Assembly (NCBI GenBank): GCA_020696855.1
Contig: JAJFMT010000002.1
Location: forward strand, 1-64,000
Source: Pseudobdellovibrio sp.
GTDB taxonomy: Bacteria > Bdellovibrionota > Bdellovibrionia > Bdellovibrionales > Bdellovibrionaceae
DNA: 64,000 nt
Reading direction: 5' to 3'
This document shows, one piece after another, positions 51,573-60,311 of this stretch. The position numbers and the translations under genes were made by a program. Numbering within the stretch: position 1 is the first letter of the stretch; the number at the start of each line of letters is the position of its first letter. The notes beneath the pieces are model-generated. The model did not search any database and was not told the origin of the DNA. It worked only from the letters and a program-made list of their open reading frames with translations.

Positions 51573-52252
51573 TGGAATTCACCGCGTGCCCCTGGGCTTC
51601 TGTTGGTCAGATGCCGGTGTACTTCTGCGAAACTAACCTCTGTGCCTGGGTCGAACAGCCGGCGAACACCTGGTCAAACATCGGCTACCTGATTTCTGCC
51701 ATACTTATTTTCCGTCAGACAAGCTGGCGCCCGCAACGGCTCTGGTTTGCGTGGATCGTTTTTATCCTTTTTATCGGAAGCACTTTCTTTCACATGAGTG
51801 CCACTGTCATCGGGCGCGATATGGATTTAGCAGGAATGCTCTTACTGTCGTCTTATTCTCTCAGCTTTACACTCACCCGATCTTACAAATTTTCAACGAA
51901 ACAAATGTATTCAATTTTTGCTTTGCTGTTTTTAACTTCGGTTCCGTTTATTCATCCGCAATTAGGCGGAACGGTTTTTTTGATTCAGTTTTTGGTCGCG
52001 GCCGCGCTTGAATTTATTTATTCGTCAAAGCATCCGCCCGCACCTATGATAAAGAAGAGCCTTGTCATGGCATTCGGGCTTTTTCTATTCGCGCTTTTTC
52101 TGAATATCCTGGATATGAATCTGATTTACTGCCTGCCGAAAAATAATGTTATTACTCTGCATGCGATCTGGCATCTGATCTGCGCTTACTGCATTTACCT
52201 GCTAGTGAAATACTATTGTCATCCTGATTCAGAAATTAAAACGGCCGTTTAG
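51572..52252 (+). CDS. Alkaline-ceramidase-like membrane protein (CREST superfamily), copy 2
   Basis: A 226-residue paralogue of the preceding gene with the same motif set (CETNLCAWV, NTWSNIGYL, S70/H74, D83, HAIWH). The GTG start shares one base with the preceding TAG stop (TAGTG), so the two are coupled. Sequences are clearly homologous throughout but diverged, so the duplication is not recent. Retention of both motif sets implies two functional enzymes. Confidence 0.78.
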   Translation: MEFTACPWASVGQMPVYFCETNLCAWVEQPANTWSNIGYLISAILIFRQTSWRPQRLWFAWIVFILFIGSTFFHMSATVIGRDMDLAGMLLLSSYSLSFTLTRSYKFSTKQMYSIFALLFLTSVPFIHPQLGGTVFLIQFLVAAALEFIYSSKHPPAPMIKKSLVMAFGLFLFALFLNILDMNLIYCLPKNNVITLHAIWHLICAYCIYLLVKYYCHPDSEIKTAV

Positions 52253-52266
52253 GAAAAGTAGAATTA

Positions 52267-53349
52267 TTACTTCATGAAATCTAAAAGATTCATGCCGATA
52301 ACACGGCTGCTGGTCTCCAGCGTGCCTTTTAACGTTGTGTCGGCTTTTGATAATTGAGTCATCGTTTCGAACAGATCGGCGTCTTCAATTTGCGACGTGA
52401 TCGATTTGTTATCGACTGTCTGTTTATGAATTCCTTCAGTCGCAGAGTTCAACACATTCACTCGTCCGCCGATTTCAGCGCGCATTAAGTTAACCTGATT
52501 CAACGCCTGATCTAACGGCTCTAATGCTTCCTGAATCGCGAACTTGTCATTCGTTTTCAATGCAACATCAAGACTTTGCATAAGCGAGAAGATGTTAACA
52601 CCTTCATTGCCCGTTACAGGATCTTTCTGCGACATGGTCTGAACACGGCCAACAGAGGCAGGGCCACGTGTTTCAATGTAATTTTCATCTTCCTGTTTAT
52701 TCAGGAACTCACGGTCCACTTCAGCCAGCTTGTAATCCTGCAACTGAGCGGTGTCTTCAGGAACATCCACAGGCGGGCGAACATACGTGTTGTCCGGACC
52801 GACTCCACGGCCAAGGAATACGCGGTTACCTGATAAATTCATCGCCACGAAGCTGCCCTTCTGGTTCTGAATTTTCATTTCACCGTCATCACCGTTGTAT
52901 TCACCGTCCTTGGTAAACGGCGGAGTCTGTGTTTTAAATCCACCGAATAAATAACGCTCACCAGAGCGGCGGTTAGACATTTCTAAAATAGCACTTTTAA
53001 TCTGTTCAACTTCTGAACCGATCATCGAGCGCTGTGGGGCTCCTACCGTGTCGCTGGCCGCTTGCAATGCCAGCTCTTTTGTACGGATCAATGAATCAGC
53101 CAATTGCCCCAGAGTCGATTCTGTTGTCTCTAAAAAGTTTTTAGCAAAGAAGATATTTTTTTCGAACTGCTGAAGATTTTTCTCTTCAGTACGGTTCGTT
53201 AAAACTTTCGCAGCTCCTGTAGGGTCATCCGACGGCGTCTGCAGCTTTTTACCGGTCGCTGCCTGATTCTGCAATGTCGCAAGCTCAGATCTATTCTTCT
53301 GAATATTTTTAAGAACCTGAGTTTGAGTCATCTTATCGGTAATACGCAT
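52267..53349 (-). CDS. flgL: Hook-filament junction protein FlgL
   Basis: A 360-residue flagellin-like protein: N-terminal MRITDKMTQTQVLKNIQKNR and LATLQNQAATGKKLQTPSDDP; C-terminal SQIEDADLFETMTQLSKADT. These paired terminal helices (D0/D1 domains) mark FlgL. It joins hook to filament through FlgK. Last gene of the flgM-N-K-L run. Confidence 0.95.
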   Translation of the reverse strand: MRITDKMTQTQVLKNIQKNRSELATLQNQAATGKKLQTPSDDPTGAAKVLTNRTEEKNLQQFEKNIFFAKNFLETTESTLGQLADSLIRTKELALQAASDTVGAPQRSMIGSEVEQIKSAILEMSNRRSGERYLFGGFKTQTPPFTKDGEYNGDDGEMKIQNQKGSFVAMNLSGNRVFLGRGVGPDNTYVRPPVDVPEDTAQLQDYKLAEVDREFLNKQEDENYIETRGPASVGRVQTMSQKDPVTGNEGVNIFSLMQSLDVALKTNDKFAIQEALEPLDQALNQVNLMRAEIGGRVNVLNSATEGIHKQTVDNKSITSQIEDADLFETMTQLSKADTTLKGTLETSSRVIGMNLLDFMK

Positions 53350-53362
53350 TTACAGTCTTATC

Positions 53363-54775
53363 CTACAGTCTCTTTAAGTTTAATACCGTTTCAAACATTT
53401 CATCAGCCATACGGATTACGCGCGCTGAAGCCTCGTAAGCCTTTTGGTACTCAATCATTTTTTGTGCTTCTTCGTCCAAGCTGACGCCGCTGATGCTTTC
53501 GCGTACATTCTTAACCTGGTCGACGATATTCTTTTGCGTTTCCAGGCTGGCCGCTGCCTTCTGGCCCATCACACCGATCTCGCCCACTTTCGAAGTGTAA
53601 TAATCGTCAAATGAGAATGTGCTGCTATCACCCATTACTTTTTTAAACTGTAACGAGTGAATAACGTTTGCAACTGTGTTGTCGCCCGGAGCATTCGGCT
53701 TAGAGGCCGCAGAGATTCGTCCCACGTCTCTGATAATGTCGTGATTTACTTTTAAATCACGTAAATCAAAAGTTCCGTCCTGTGGAATATCAAAGAACTG
53801 ACCGCCCTGTTTGTTGTAACGGTCATAACCTTCGGCATGTGCATTATTAACTTCGCTGGCAATGTTGTAAGCCAAGTCAGCAATGTTCTGCTTCATTTGC
53901 GAAACCATACCGTCACGCAATTCAATGGCTCCGCCCAATGCACCTTTTTTAAATTGATCTGTAATATCACTTTGTGCTTTAGCACCCAGTTCATAAACAA
54001 CCTGTGTACGGTTGTTTTCGTCTGTTTTTGTTTTCAATTCAGACGCGCTTGTACCGGCCACCAGAATACCCGTTTTACCGGCCGTAATGTTAACCATTCC
54101 GCCTGTTGTATCTTCGGCCCAGCTGATATCAATCTTTTCAGCTAATTTTTTAATAAGTAAATCACGGCGGTCACGCTCATCATTCGCTGAAACACCTGAA
54201 ATTTCAATCGACTGAATTTTTTCATTCAGCTTTGCGATTTCTTTAATGTGACCGTTAATTTCATTCACGCCTGACGAAATTGTGTTATTCAATTCATCTG
54301 CGACGGAGTCAATCTGTCTGTCGACGTCCTGAAAATTTTTGATTAAGGCCGCTGCATTGTCCCGCACAACTGTTCTTGCAGTTAAGCTCTCAGGGTTGTT
54401 CGCAAGTTCGCGGAAGCTGTTAAAGAATTCAGACATCGCATTGCTTGTGCCTTTAACTGTTTGTTCGTTAAAAGCAGACTCAAGTCTTTGTAAAGCGTTC
54501 TGACGGCCCTCTAAAAACCCGAGATTAGAACCTTCGCGCTCAAGTTGTTTTTCAATCCATGGATTATTTGTGCGGGTAATACCACCCAAGCGGGAACCCG
54601 TGCCGATGCGGTTTTTACCTTCGTTAACTGCAGGGTTTGTTTCAACATCAACACGCTGGCGCGAGAATCCTTCAACAGATTTGTTAGCAATATTATGAGA
54701 CGCAGTCTGCAGGGCAGACTGACTGACGTTCATACTACGTCGTCCCAAATCTAACAAACTGTGAATCTTGGCCAT
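53363..54775 (-). CDS. flgK: Hook-filament junction protein FlgK
   Basis: A 470-residue hook-associated protein 1: N-terminal SQSALQTASHNIANKSVEGFSRQRV (rod/hook-type motif), the flagellin-like central part, and C-terminal EEAQKMIEYQKAYEASARVI with a terminal helix ending ETVLNLKRL. FlgN is its chaperone and is encoded directly upstream. Confidence 0.96.
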   Translation of the reverse strand: MAKIHSLLDLGRRSMNVSQSALQTASHNIANKSVEGFSRQRVDVETNPAVNEGKNRIGTGSRLGGITRTNNPWIEKQLEREGSNLGFLEGRQNALQRLESAFNEQTVKGTSNAMSEFFNSFRELANNPESLTARTVVRDNAAALIKNFQDVDRQIDSVADELNNTISSGVNEINGHIKEIAKLNEKIQSIEISGVSANDERDRRDLLIKKLAEKIDISWAEDTTGGMVNITAGKTGILVAGTSASELKTKTDENNRTQVVYELGAKAQSDITDQFKKGALGGAIELRDGMVSQMKQNIADLAYNIASEVNNAHAEGYDRYNKQGGQFFDIPQDGTFDLRDLKVNHDIIRDVGRISAASKPNAPGDNTVANVIHSLQFKKVMGDSSTFSFDDYYTSKVGEIGVMGQKAAASLETQKNIVDQVKNVRESISGVSLDEEAQKMIEYQKAYEASARVIRMADEMFETVLNLKRL

Positions 54776-54796
54776 CCGTGCCTTTCCTTATCTTGC

Positions 54797-55300
54797 TTAA
54801 GCTTCTCTGCTTACCAAGTTCCCTGAGTTATTGCCTTGTTGATAGCTTCCTTTTTTCTGGTAGGTTTTAGGACCGCTGATCGCATCTTTGATGTTTTCCA
54901 TCGCAGAATTTACGGTACTTAAAGCTGATTCAGCATAGACTGCATTTTCTTTATTGATTGCAACCAAACGCTCTGTCAGTAGACCGAACGCTGAGTGGAT
55001 TGTGCGCAGACGATCGCCTTCTGCTCCGCCCATACGCTGTGCTAATTCAAGCAAACGCGGTTCATCTGCATTGGCACCGATCTCTTGTGCAAGTGCAGAG
55101 GCAAAACCGGCACGAATTGTATCAAGGCCGGCAATCTTGTTTAAGAGCTGTTCTTTTAAAAGATTATTTTCATTTAAAAGTTCAATTTCATTTTGAATGA
55201 GGAAGTCTTTTTCTTTGCGAACACAGTCTAAAAGCAGGCGATACTGCTTAGTCATGTCCTCTAAATTAGAGAGTAATTTTTCGTAAGATTGTTGTTTCAT
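54797..55300 (-). CDS. flgN: FlgN-like flagellar chaperone
   Basis: A 167-residue, all-helical protein: LEDMTKQYRLLLDCVRKEKDFL, EIELLNENNLLKEQLL, and a Gly/Gln-rich end. FlgN family chaperones hold FlgK and FlgL for export. The call comes from fold pattern plus position between flgM and flgK; sequence similarity to enteric FlgN is low. Confidence 0.8.
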   Translation of the reverse strand: MKQQSYEKLLSNLEDMTKQYRLLLDCVRKEKDFLIQNEIELLNENNLLKEQLLNKIAGLDTIRAGFASALAQEIGANADEPRLLELAQRMGGAEGDRLRTIHSAFGLLTERLVAINKENAVYAESALSTVNSAMENIKDAISGPKTYQKKGSYQQGNNSGNLVSREA

Positions 55301-55347
55301 TTTTGCCCCTCATCCGTGAAGTGCTAAATAATTAAAATTAAAAAACT

Positions 55348-55692
55348 CTAGTCGTTAGAAGTTTTGCCGGCACCTAAAAGATGCTCTTCAACCATACGGT
55401 CAGCTACGGCTTTAGAATCAACTTTGTACTTACCTTCTGCGATTAATTTTTTGAACTTTTCTACCTTGTTCATATCAACGTCAGGAGAGTTGTTAGCTAA
55501 TTCTTTAATTTTTTTAATATCTTGAGCGCGGCCTGAAAGTTCAACTTTTGCTGCCTGTGAACTTTCAGAAGTTGCTGATGCATCTGAAGATACTGAAGTC
55601 GACGAACTTTTTTTGGCTGCACCTGATTTGTCCGCAGCTTTAGTATCGCTAGTATTTAAATTTTGTCCGACCTTATTGTGAGTAATCTTCAT
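55348..55692 (-). CDS. flgM: Anti-sigma-28 factor FlgM
   Basis: A 114-residue protein with a disordered Ser/Ala-rich N-terminal half and the C-terminal FlgM region (VELSGRAQDIKKIKELAN, EKFKKLIAEGKYKVDSKAVADRM). It inhibits FliA until exported through the finished hook. A sigma-70-like promoter lies upstream, separating it from flgJ. Confidence 0.93.
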   Translation of the reverse strand: MKITHNKVGQNLNTSDTKAADKSGAAKKSSSTSVSSDASATSESSQAAKVELSGRAQDIKKIKELANNSPDVDMNKVEKFKKLIAEGKYKVDSKAVADRMVEEHLLGAGKTSND

Positions 55693-55713
55693 GAGAACCT
55701 CCGACCTATAATT

Positions 55714-55742
55714 ATTGTATCACAGTGAGACATTTGTACCAA
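55714..55742 (-). promoter_or_regulatory. Putative sigma-70 promoter of flgM
   Basis: TTGGTA-N17-TACAAT on the minus strand, just downstream of the flgJ stop and 22 nt before the flgM start. Confidence 0.45.
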
Positions 55743-55743
55743 A

Positions 55744-56469
55744 TCATTCTGAGACATTCGGCTTAACAGTCCAATACACAGGACTAGCCGATGAGACCCA
55801 ACCCAGCTGTTCCCCAGCCTGAATTGTGTCACCTGGAGACAATTTCTGTTCCATTCCCAGACCCGTTCCGCGTGTCATAATGAGACTTTCCAGACCATTA
55901 TCGTGTTTAATTCGATACTGCATCTGATCCATCTCCAGGTATTTTTTATCTAGCAAAACACCGACCCATGGATTTTTGAGTTCCGTTTTTTGATCAGGTG
56001 GTGATTGAAAAGTGAAAGTGACCGGCTGACCGGACTTAGGGCTGACTTCGCCTGGCATCGCTACCCGGGCAGGAGCGGCTTGAGGCGCCATCTGTGCACC
56101 GGTAAACTGGCTTTTTTGATCAATAGGCAACGGGCCCAAAGGCTTGTCCACAGGCTGTTTCAGGCCCATTTTCGTTCCGTACTTATCGATCAATTGTTCA
56201 TAAATCATTTTTGATAGACCGATGCCGCCTGACTTAGTCCACTGTTCGGCATATTGGTCATCAAGCTGGTCTCTGAAAAGTTTTTCTGCGTTGCTGGCTT
56301 TTACAAAACCACCTTCTTGAACGGTGGCGCGCATTTCTTTCATCATCGAGCGGATAAAATGCTGCTCATACATATCAGCAACCTGATGAAGTTTCTCGTC
56401 CGCAGCCTTCGCTTTGTCAGCAGCTGTGGGCGGGATTCTTACATTATTTAATTTTCCGATTTCGCTCAT
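55744..56469 (-). CDS. flgJ: FlgJ rod-binding protein with degenerate LytM-like C-terminus
   Basis: Residues 25-95 are the rod-binding FlgJ domain (QVADMYEQHFIRSMMKEMR, SNAEKLFRDQLDDQYAEQW). After a Pro/Ala linker, residues about 165-237 resemble an M23/LytM domain. DNGLESLIMTRG stands where a catalytic His region is expected, and GDTIQAGEQLGWVSSASPVY ends where active enzymes have the LHFEV-type motif but here VYWTV. The catalytic His residues are missing, so the domain is probably a non-cutting wall-binding or regulatory part. Start overlaps an upstream small frame (ATGA). Confidence 0.8.
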   Translation of the reverse strand: MSEIGKLNNVRIPPTAADKAKAADEKLHQVADMYEQHFIRSMMKEMRATVQEGGFVKASNAEKLFRDQLDDQYAEQWTKSGGIGLSKMIYEQLIDKYGTKMGLKQPVDKPLGPLPIDQKSQFTGAQMAPQAAPARVAMPGEVSPKSGQPVTFTFQSPPDQKTELKNPWVGVLLDKKYLEMDQMQYRIKHDNGLESLIMTRGTGLGMEQKLSPGDTIQAGEQLGWVSSASPVYWTVKPNVSE

Positions 56470-56681
56470 TTGAACTGATTGCCCTGTATGTAAAAAAAGA
56501 TGGGGAGTGTCCTTTTATTTCTTAATCTCGTCCATGAGATTTTTCTAAGTGCAAGTGACGACTGAAAATCATCCGTGATTTCTTTGCCGTTCTGATGTGA
56601 AACTTCCTGCGAGGTTGTTCGTACATTGGCAGCACCTAGACCGTCCTTGGTTAATGAAATTTGAGGACCCTCCCCTTTCAC
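56466..56681 (-). CDS. Small uncharacterised gene between flgI and flgJ, possibly frameshifted
   Basis: The frame starts at GTG (56681) and its TGA overlaps the flgJ ATG as ATGA, the junction used elsewhere in this operon. The first 45 codons look coding (EGPQISLTKDGLGAANV, EVSHQNGKEITDDFQ). After the A5 run complementary to 56540-56544 the sequence looks noncoding. One extra A would instead give LALRKNLMDEIKK and a stop near 56515, a more natural protein end. So this may be a small gene with a one-base error or real frameshift. Function unknown. Confidence 0.35.
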   Translation of the reverse strand: MKGEGPQISLTKDGLGAANVRTTSQEVSHQNGKEITDDFQSSLALRKISWTRLRNKRTLPIFFYIQGNQFK

Positions 56682-56724
56682 CGGTTTTCATCCATGAATA
56701 CCGGCAAAAAAAATTAAATTAAAA

Positions 56725-57720
56725 CTACATCGTCTCCAGCTCTCCGTGTAAGGCCCCTGCGGCCTTCACAGATTGCAGGATTGAAATTAAATCCTTCGGT
56801 GACACCCCAAGCTTGTTCAGCGCTTGCACGAGATCACCAACGTTTGCTCCGACATCAAGTAACGTGACTTTATCGTCTGCACCGTCCTTTGATTTTTTAC
56901 CATCAACTTTTAATGTCAGGCTTCCGTGGCTTAATCCGACTTTTGAAATTCTGACTTTTTCACCGATAACAATAGTTCCCGTTCTCTCATTGATAACGAC
57001 TCTTGCGACTTGATCCGGGTTAATTTCGATCGCCTCAATCGAAGCCATCAGTTCCACGCCGCGGTTTTCGTAGGAAAACGGAGTCACGATATCAATTGTT
57101 CCTGCATCTTTTGCTGTCGCATACTGACCGCCCAGCTCTTTATTGATTGTCAGAACTGTGCGTGCTGCCGTTGTGAAATCAGGATTATGTAAAGTCATGC
57201 GATACATTTTGCGTGAAGCAAAGTCCGCCTGAATATCACGTTCAATCATCGCACCGTTCGGAATGCGGCCTGCAGTCGTGTGAACTTCTTTACCGTCACC
57301 TAATACAGACAAACTTCCCTGAGCCACGGCGAATACTTCGTCATTAGCTGCACGCAACGGAGACTGTAAAAGAGTTCCACCCACCAGTGATGAAGCATCA
57401 CCGATACTGCTGACTGTTACATCCACCGGGTTACCGGCCTTCGCAAATGCAGGCAGTGTTGCTGTGATAATAACGGCCGCAATATTTTTACTTTGCATGT
57501 CTTTCGCTTCAACTTTTACACCCATTTTTTCGATCAAGCGAGCAAAAGACTGATTCGTAAATGAAGAGGCTGAATCGCCCGTTCCTTTTAATCCCACAAC
57601 CAAACCGTAACCGATCAGCTGATTTTCACGTACGCCTCTGATGCTCGCGATATCTTTCAGTCTTGCACCGTAAGAAAAGCCGAATGAAATCAAAATAAGA
57701 GTAAAAAGAATTTTATTCAT
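56725..57720 (-). CDS. flgI: Flagellar P-ring protein FlgI
   Basis: A 331-residue periplasmic protein: signal peptide ends near YGA (residue 19), then RLKDIASIRGVRENQLIGYG and GLVVGLKGTGDS (P-ring signatures), VINERTGTIVIGEKV. It forms the bushing in peptidoglycan with FlgA's help. Overlaps the flgH 3' end by eight bases. Confidence 0.96.
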   Translation of the reverse strand: MNKILFTLILISFGFSYGARLKDIASIRGVRENQLIGYGLVVGLKGTGDSASSFTNQSFARLIEKMGVKVEAKDMQSKNIAAVIITATLPAFAKAGNPVDVTVSSIGDASSLVGGTLLQSPLRAANDEVFAVAQGSLSVLGDGKEVHTTAGRIPNGAMIERDIQADFASRKMYRMTLHNPDFTTAARTVLTINKELGGQYATAKDAGTIDIVTPFSYENRGVELMASIEAIEINPDQVARVVINERTGTIVIGEKVRISKVGLSHGSLTLKVDGKKSKDGADDKVTLLDVGANVGDLVQALNKLGVSPKDLISILQSVKAAGALHGELETM

Positions 57721-58636
57721 TTGAAGCCCTCTTTACGTGAACCAGGTCATACTGCGCTTCCAGCAGTTTGTTCGAGCTGACACTTGCATCATTGAAGTCT
57801 TCAGCACGAATTAACGCTGTCGCAATTAACTTATATGGTTTCTTTTTGATCGTAATAAATTGCTGACCGCGAATTCTGTAAGTGTCATCCGGCATTCTTT
57901 CAACAATCTTAGCCGGAATGTTTTCGATATCTTTCAAATCAATTTTTTCTTCTACTGCTTTCTTACCCGCAACAGGAGCGGCTCCGCCAACACTTGCCGG
58001 TAAACGGAAGTCACCGTCAGCTTTTTGCTCAACGTACGCCTGCTGTTCATCCAACGGATCTACAACGATCTCGCCTTTTGCAATTCGTTCGGCGCGTAAT
58101 TTTCTTTCAGCTTCAACAGTGGCTAAGCGCTGTCTTTCAGCTTCAGCTTTTCTTTCTTCTTCTTCAGCTACACGGCGCTGCTCATCTAACTGAGTCAGCA
58201 ACTCGCCGACCACTTGCGCTTTATTTTCAACAAGTTTAAAAGCTGAACCTTCAAGTTTGATTGTTGTCGGATCGCCTTCTCTGCGGTGCTTGTTTTCGGC
58301 AAACAAATAGCTTGTTTGGCCTTCCATCTTCCATAATGAGCCGGCAGAGCTGTTTAAAGCCGACTCTTCTTCCATGCGCTCGCGAGTCATGCGTTTATAT
58401 TGCCGGTCTGACGGCGGAGCCATGTTGTTTAGCCCTGAATAACGGGTCAACGGTTCTTTTACTCCGATGTCTTCATCAGTAATTTCTTTAACAGGAGCTT
58501 TCACAACCTGCTCGGCAGGTTCAGGTGTCAGTTCTTTTTCAAGCTGGGCTTCTTTAGCCGCATCACCTTGTTCAGAAAAGGTTGCGCAGCCCTGAAATCC
58601 AAGAACACAAATGACTGCAAGAAGACGTTTAATCAT
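57713..58636 (-). CDS. flgH: FlgH-like L-ring lipoprotein with a large charged insertion
   Basis: Lipobox GFQGC (Cys17) marks a lipoprotein. FlgH-type motifs occur in two blocks: GSLWKMEGQTSYLFAENKHRREGD (about 100-122) and the C-terminal strand set YRIRGQQFITIKKKPYKLIA with TALIRAEDFNDASVSSNKL. Between them lies a roughly 110-residue insertion that includes an EEEERKAEAERQRLATVEAE coiled coil, so the protein has 307 residues rather than about 230. Overlaps flgI and flgA. The L-ring spans the outer membrane; bdellovibrio-type flagella are sheathed, so a modified L-ring is plausible. Confidence 0.83.
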   Translation of the reverse strand: MIKRLLAVICVLGFQGCATFSEQGDAAKEAQLEKELTPEPAEQVVKAPVKEITDEDIGVKEPLTRYSGLNNMAPPSDRQYKRMTRERMEEESALNSSAGSLWKMEGQTSYLFAENKHRREGDPTTIKLEGSAFKLVENKAQVVGELLTQLDEQRRVAEEEERKAEAERQRLATVEAERKLRAERIAKGEIVVDPLDEQQAYVEQKADGDFRLPASVGGAAPVAGKKAVEEKIDLKDIENIPAKIVERMPDDTYRIRGQQFITIKKKPYKLIATALIRAEDFNDASVSSNKLLEAQYDLVHVKRASNE

Positions 58637-59526
58637 TCAATCCTCACAACACCGCGTTCAATGATTTTTGCGGCAAATACCTTTTGCGAATCTAAATTTT
58701 TAACTTTAACAACTTCGCCGGCTGATCCACCCTCTTGAACTTCAGCGGTGATCGCGACTTCAAAAGCGTTATTCCCGACAATGGCTTTAACCATTTGGCC
58801 TTTTTTAACCAGCTGTTCTTTTTTAACATCACTGAACTGAACCACTTGCCCGGCATTTAAAAAGCGGATGGCCTGCATTCCAACCAGTGATCCCATTGAC
58901 TGATAAGTATCACGCACGTTCAGCATTTCGCGTTTTTCGATGGTCAGCATTTCTTCTGTCAGAACATCGCCGACTTTTACCGACTGATTCAGCACCGGAA
59001 CATTTTTGTAACGCTTTAACTCCGCTACAATCCAGCCTTTTGAATTTGAATTTTTAGTGCTGTAAACCGGAATCATCACATTCTTTTTGCTTAAATCAAT
59101 GTTCAAATCCATCGCCCAGTCACTCTCAATGTTCTGTGGCACGTTCGAAATTAAAACCTGCACTTCACAAGATGCGCAGTCTGCATTGATTTTATTTTTA
59201 ATTTTTCTTTCAACTTCCATTCTTGAAACAGCACCGCTGCTTTTCAGAATTTTCAAACCGTTCGGAAGCACAAAACGTGCTTTTACCGAATAAAGCATAC
59301 GGGCCAGCTCACCTTTGGTAATCGTAGAAACCTTATTTTCCGGAATGACGATTTCCTGAAGAGCCGTCATGACCTCGTCAGTCAGATTTTTAGCTTCAAC
59401 AATGTCGTAAACATTAATTTGAGAGCGAGGCGATACTTCAACAGTGGAAGGAATAACTAATTCGACTTCGCCTGCGGCAAAACATTTAACTGACAAAATT
59501 AAAGCTAAAAATACGAACTTCATCAT
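58633..59526 (-). CDS. flgA: Flagellar basal body P-ring assembly chaperone FlgA
   Basis: A 297-residue exported protein with a signal peptide (to about residue 18) and a C-terminal SAF domain (KVGDVLTEEMLTIEKRE, MVKAIVGNNAFEVAITAEVQ, EVVKVKNLDSQKVFAAKI). FlgA chaperones FlgI in the periplasm. It overlaps both flgG and flgH by four bases. The N-terminal region is longer than in enteric FlgA. Confidence 0.9.
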   Translation of the reverse strand: MMKFVFLALILSVKCFAAGEVELVIPSTVEVSPRSQINVYDIVEAKNLTDEVMTALQEIVIPENKVSTITKGELARMLYSVKARFVLPNGLKILKSSGAVSRMEVERKIKNKINADCASCEVQVLISNVPQNIESDWAMDLNIDLSKKNVMIPVYSTKNSNSKGWIVAELKRYKNVPVLNQSVKVGDVLTEEMLTIEKREMLNVRDTYQSMGSLVGMQAIRFLNAGQVVQFSDVKKEQLVKKGQMVKAIVGNNAFEVAITAEVQEGGSAGEVVKVKNLDSQKVFAAKIIERGVVRIE

Positions 59527-60308
59527 TTTACGTTAACCGCCGTTTGCATCATTTGATCTGAAGTTTGTACAACTTTAGAATTTGTTTCATACGCACGCTG
59601 CGCACTGATCATATTGATCATTTCATCAACGATATTCACGTTACTTCCCTCAAGTTCACCCTGAGAAAGAAACCCCATCCCTAATGTGCCGGGACGGTTC
59701 GCTGTCGGCTGGCCGCTGGCAACAGTCGGCATAAATAAATTTTTACCCATGCTTTTAAGACCGGCCGGGTTAATAAAATTAGCAATATCCAGTTGTCCTA
59801 AAATCTGTGGGGCATCATTTAACTGATTGATACTTCTGATTTCACCTGACGGTGTAATTTCAATACTGATCGACTGTTCAGGAATCACAATTTCAGGAAT
59901 CAGCAAGTTACCGTTTTTATCAACGATCTGGCCGCTGGCGTTCTTTTTAAACGCACCGTCGCGCGTATAAGCAATTTCGCCGTCCGGAGTTCTCACCTGG
60001 AAAAAACCGTTTCCTTCAATACTGATATCCAGAGGATTTTTTGTGATAACGGCACTGCCGTCAGCAAAATCTTTCTGAATAGAAGCAGTACGAACACCTA
60101 AACCGGTCTGAACACCTGTTGGTGTCACAGAATTTAAGCCAGAAGCCTGACCTGGGTCTTTTAAGTTGTGATAAACAAGATCTTCGAATTCAGCGCGGCC
60201 TTTTTTAAATCCTGACGTGCTGACGTTCGCGATGTTGTTGGCAATAACATCCATATTACTTTGCTGAGCTAACATTCCGGTTGCGGCTGTATTCAGGCTC
60301 TTAATCAT
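59523..60308 (-). CDS. flgG: Distal rod protein FlgG
   Basis: A 261-residue FlgG: LNTAATGMLAQQSNMDVIANNIANVSTSGFKKGRAEFEDL at the start (rod-protein signature), then NPLDISIEGNGFFQV, and C-terminal EGSNVNIVDEMINMISAQRAYETNSK. The segment just after the signature (EDLVYHNLKDPGQ) is the FlgG-specific type. Overlaps flgA by four bases. Confidence 0.96.
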   Translation of the reverse strand: MIKSLNTAATGMLAQQSNMDVIANNIANVSTSGFKKGRAEFEDLVYHNLKDPGQASGLNSVTPTGVQTGLGVRTASIQKDFADGSAVITKNPLDISIEGNGFFQVRTPDGEIAYTRDGAFKKNASGQIVDKNGNLLIPEIVIPEQSISIEITPSGEIRSINQLNDAPQILGQLDIANFINPAGLKSMGKNLFMPTVASGQPTANRPGTLGMGFLSQGELEGSNVNIVDEMINMISAQRAYETNSKVVQTSDQMMQTAVNVK

Positions 60309-60311
60309 TTA

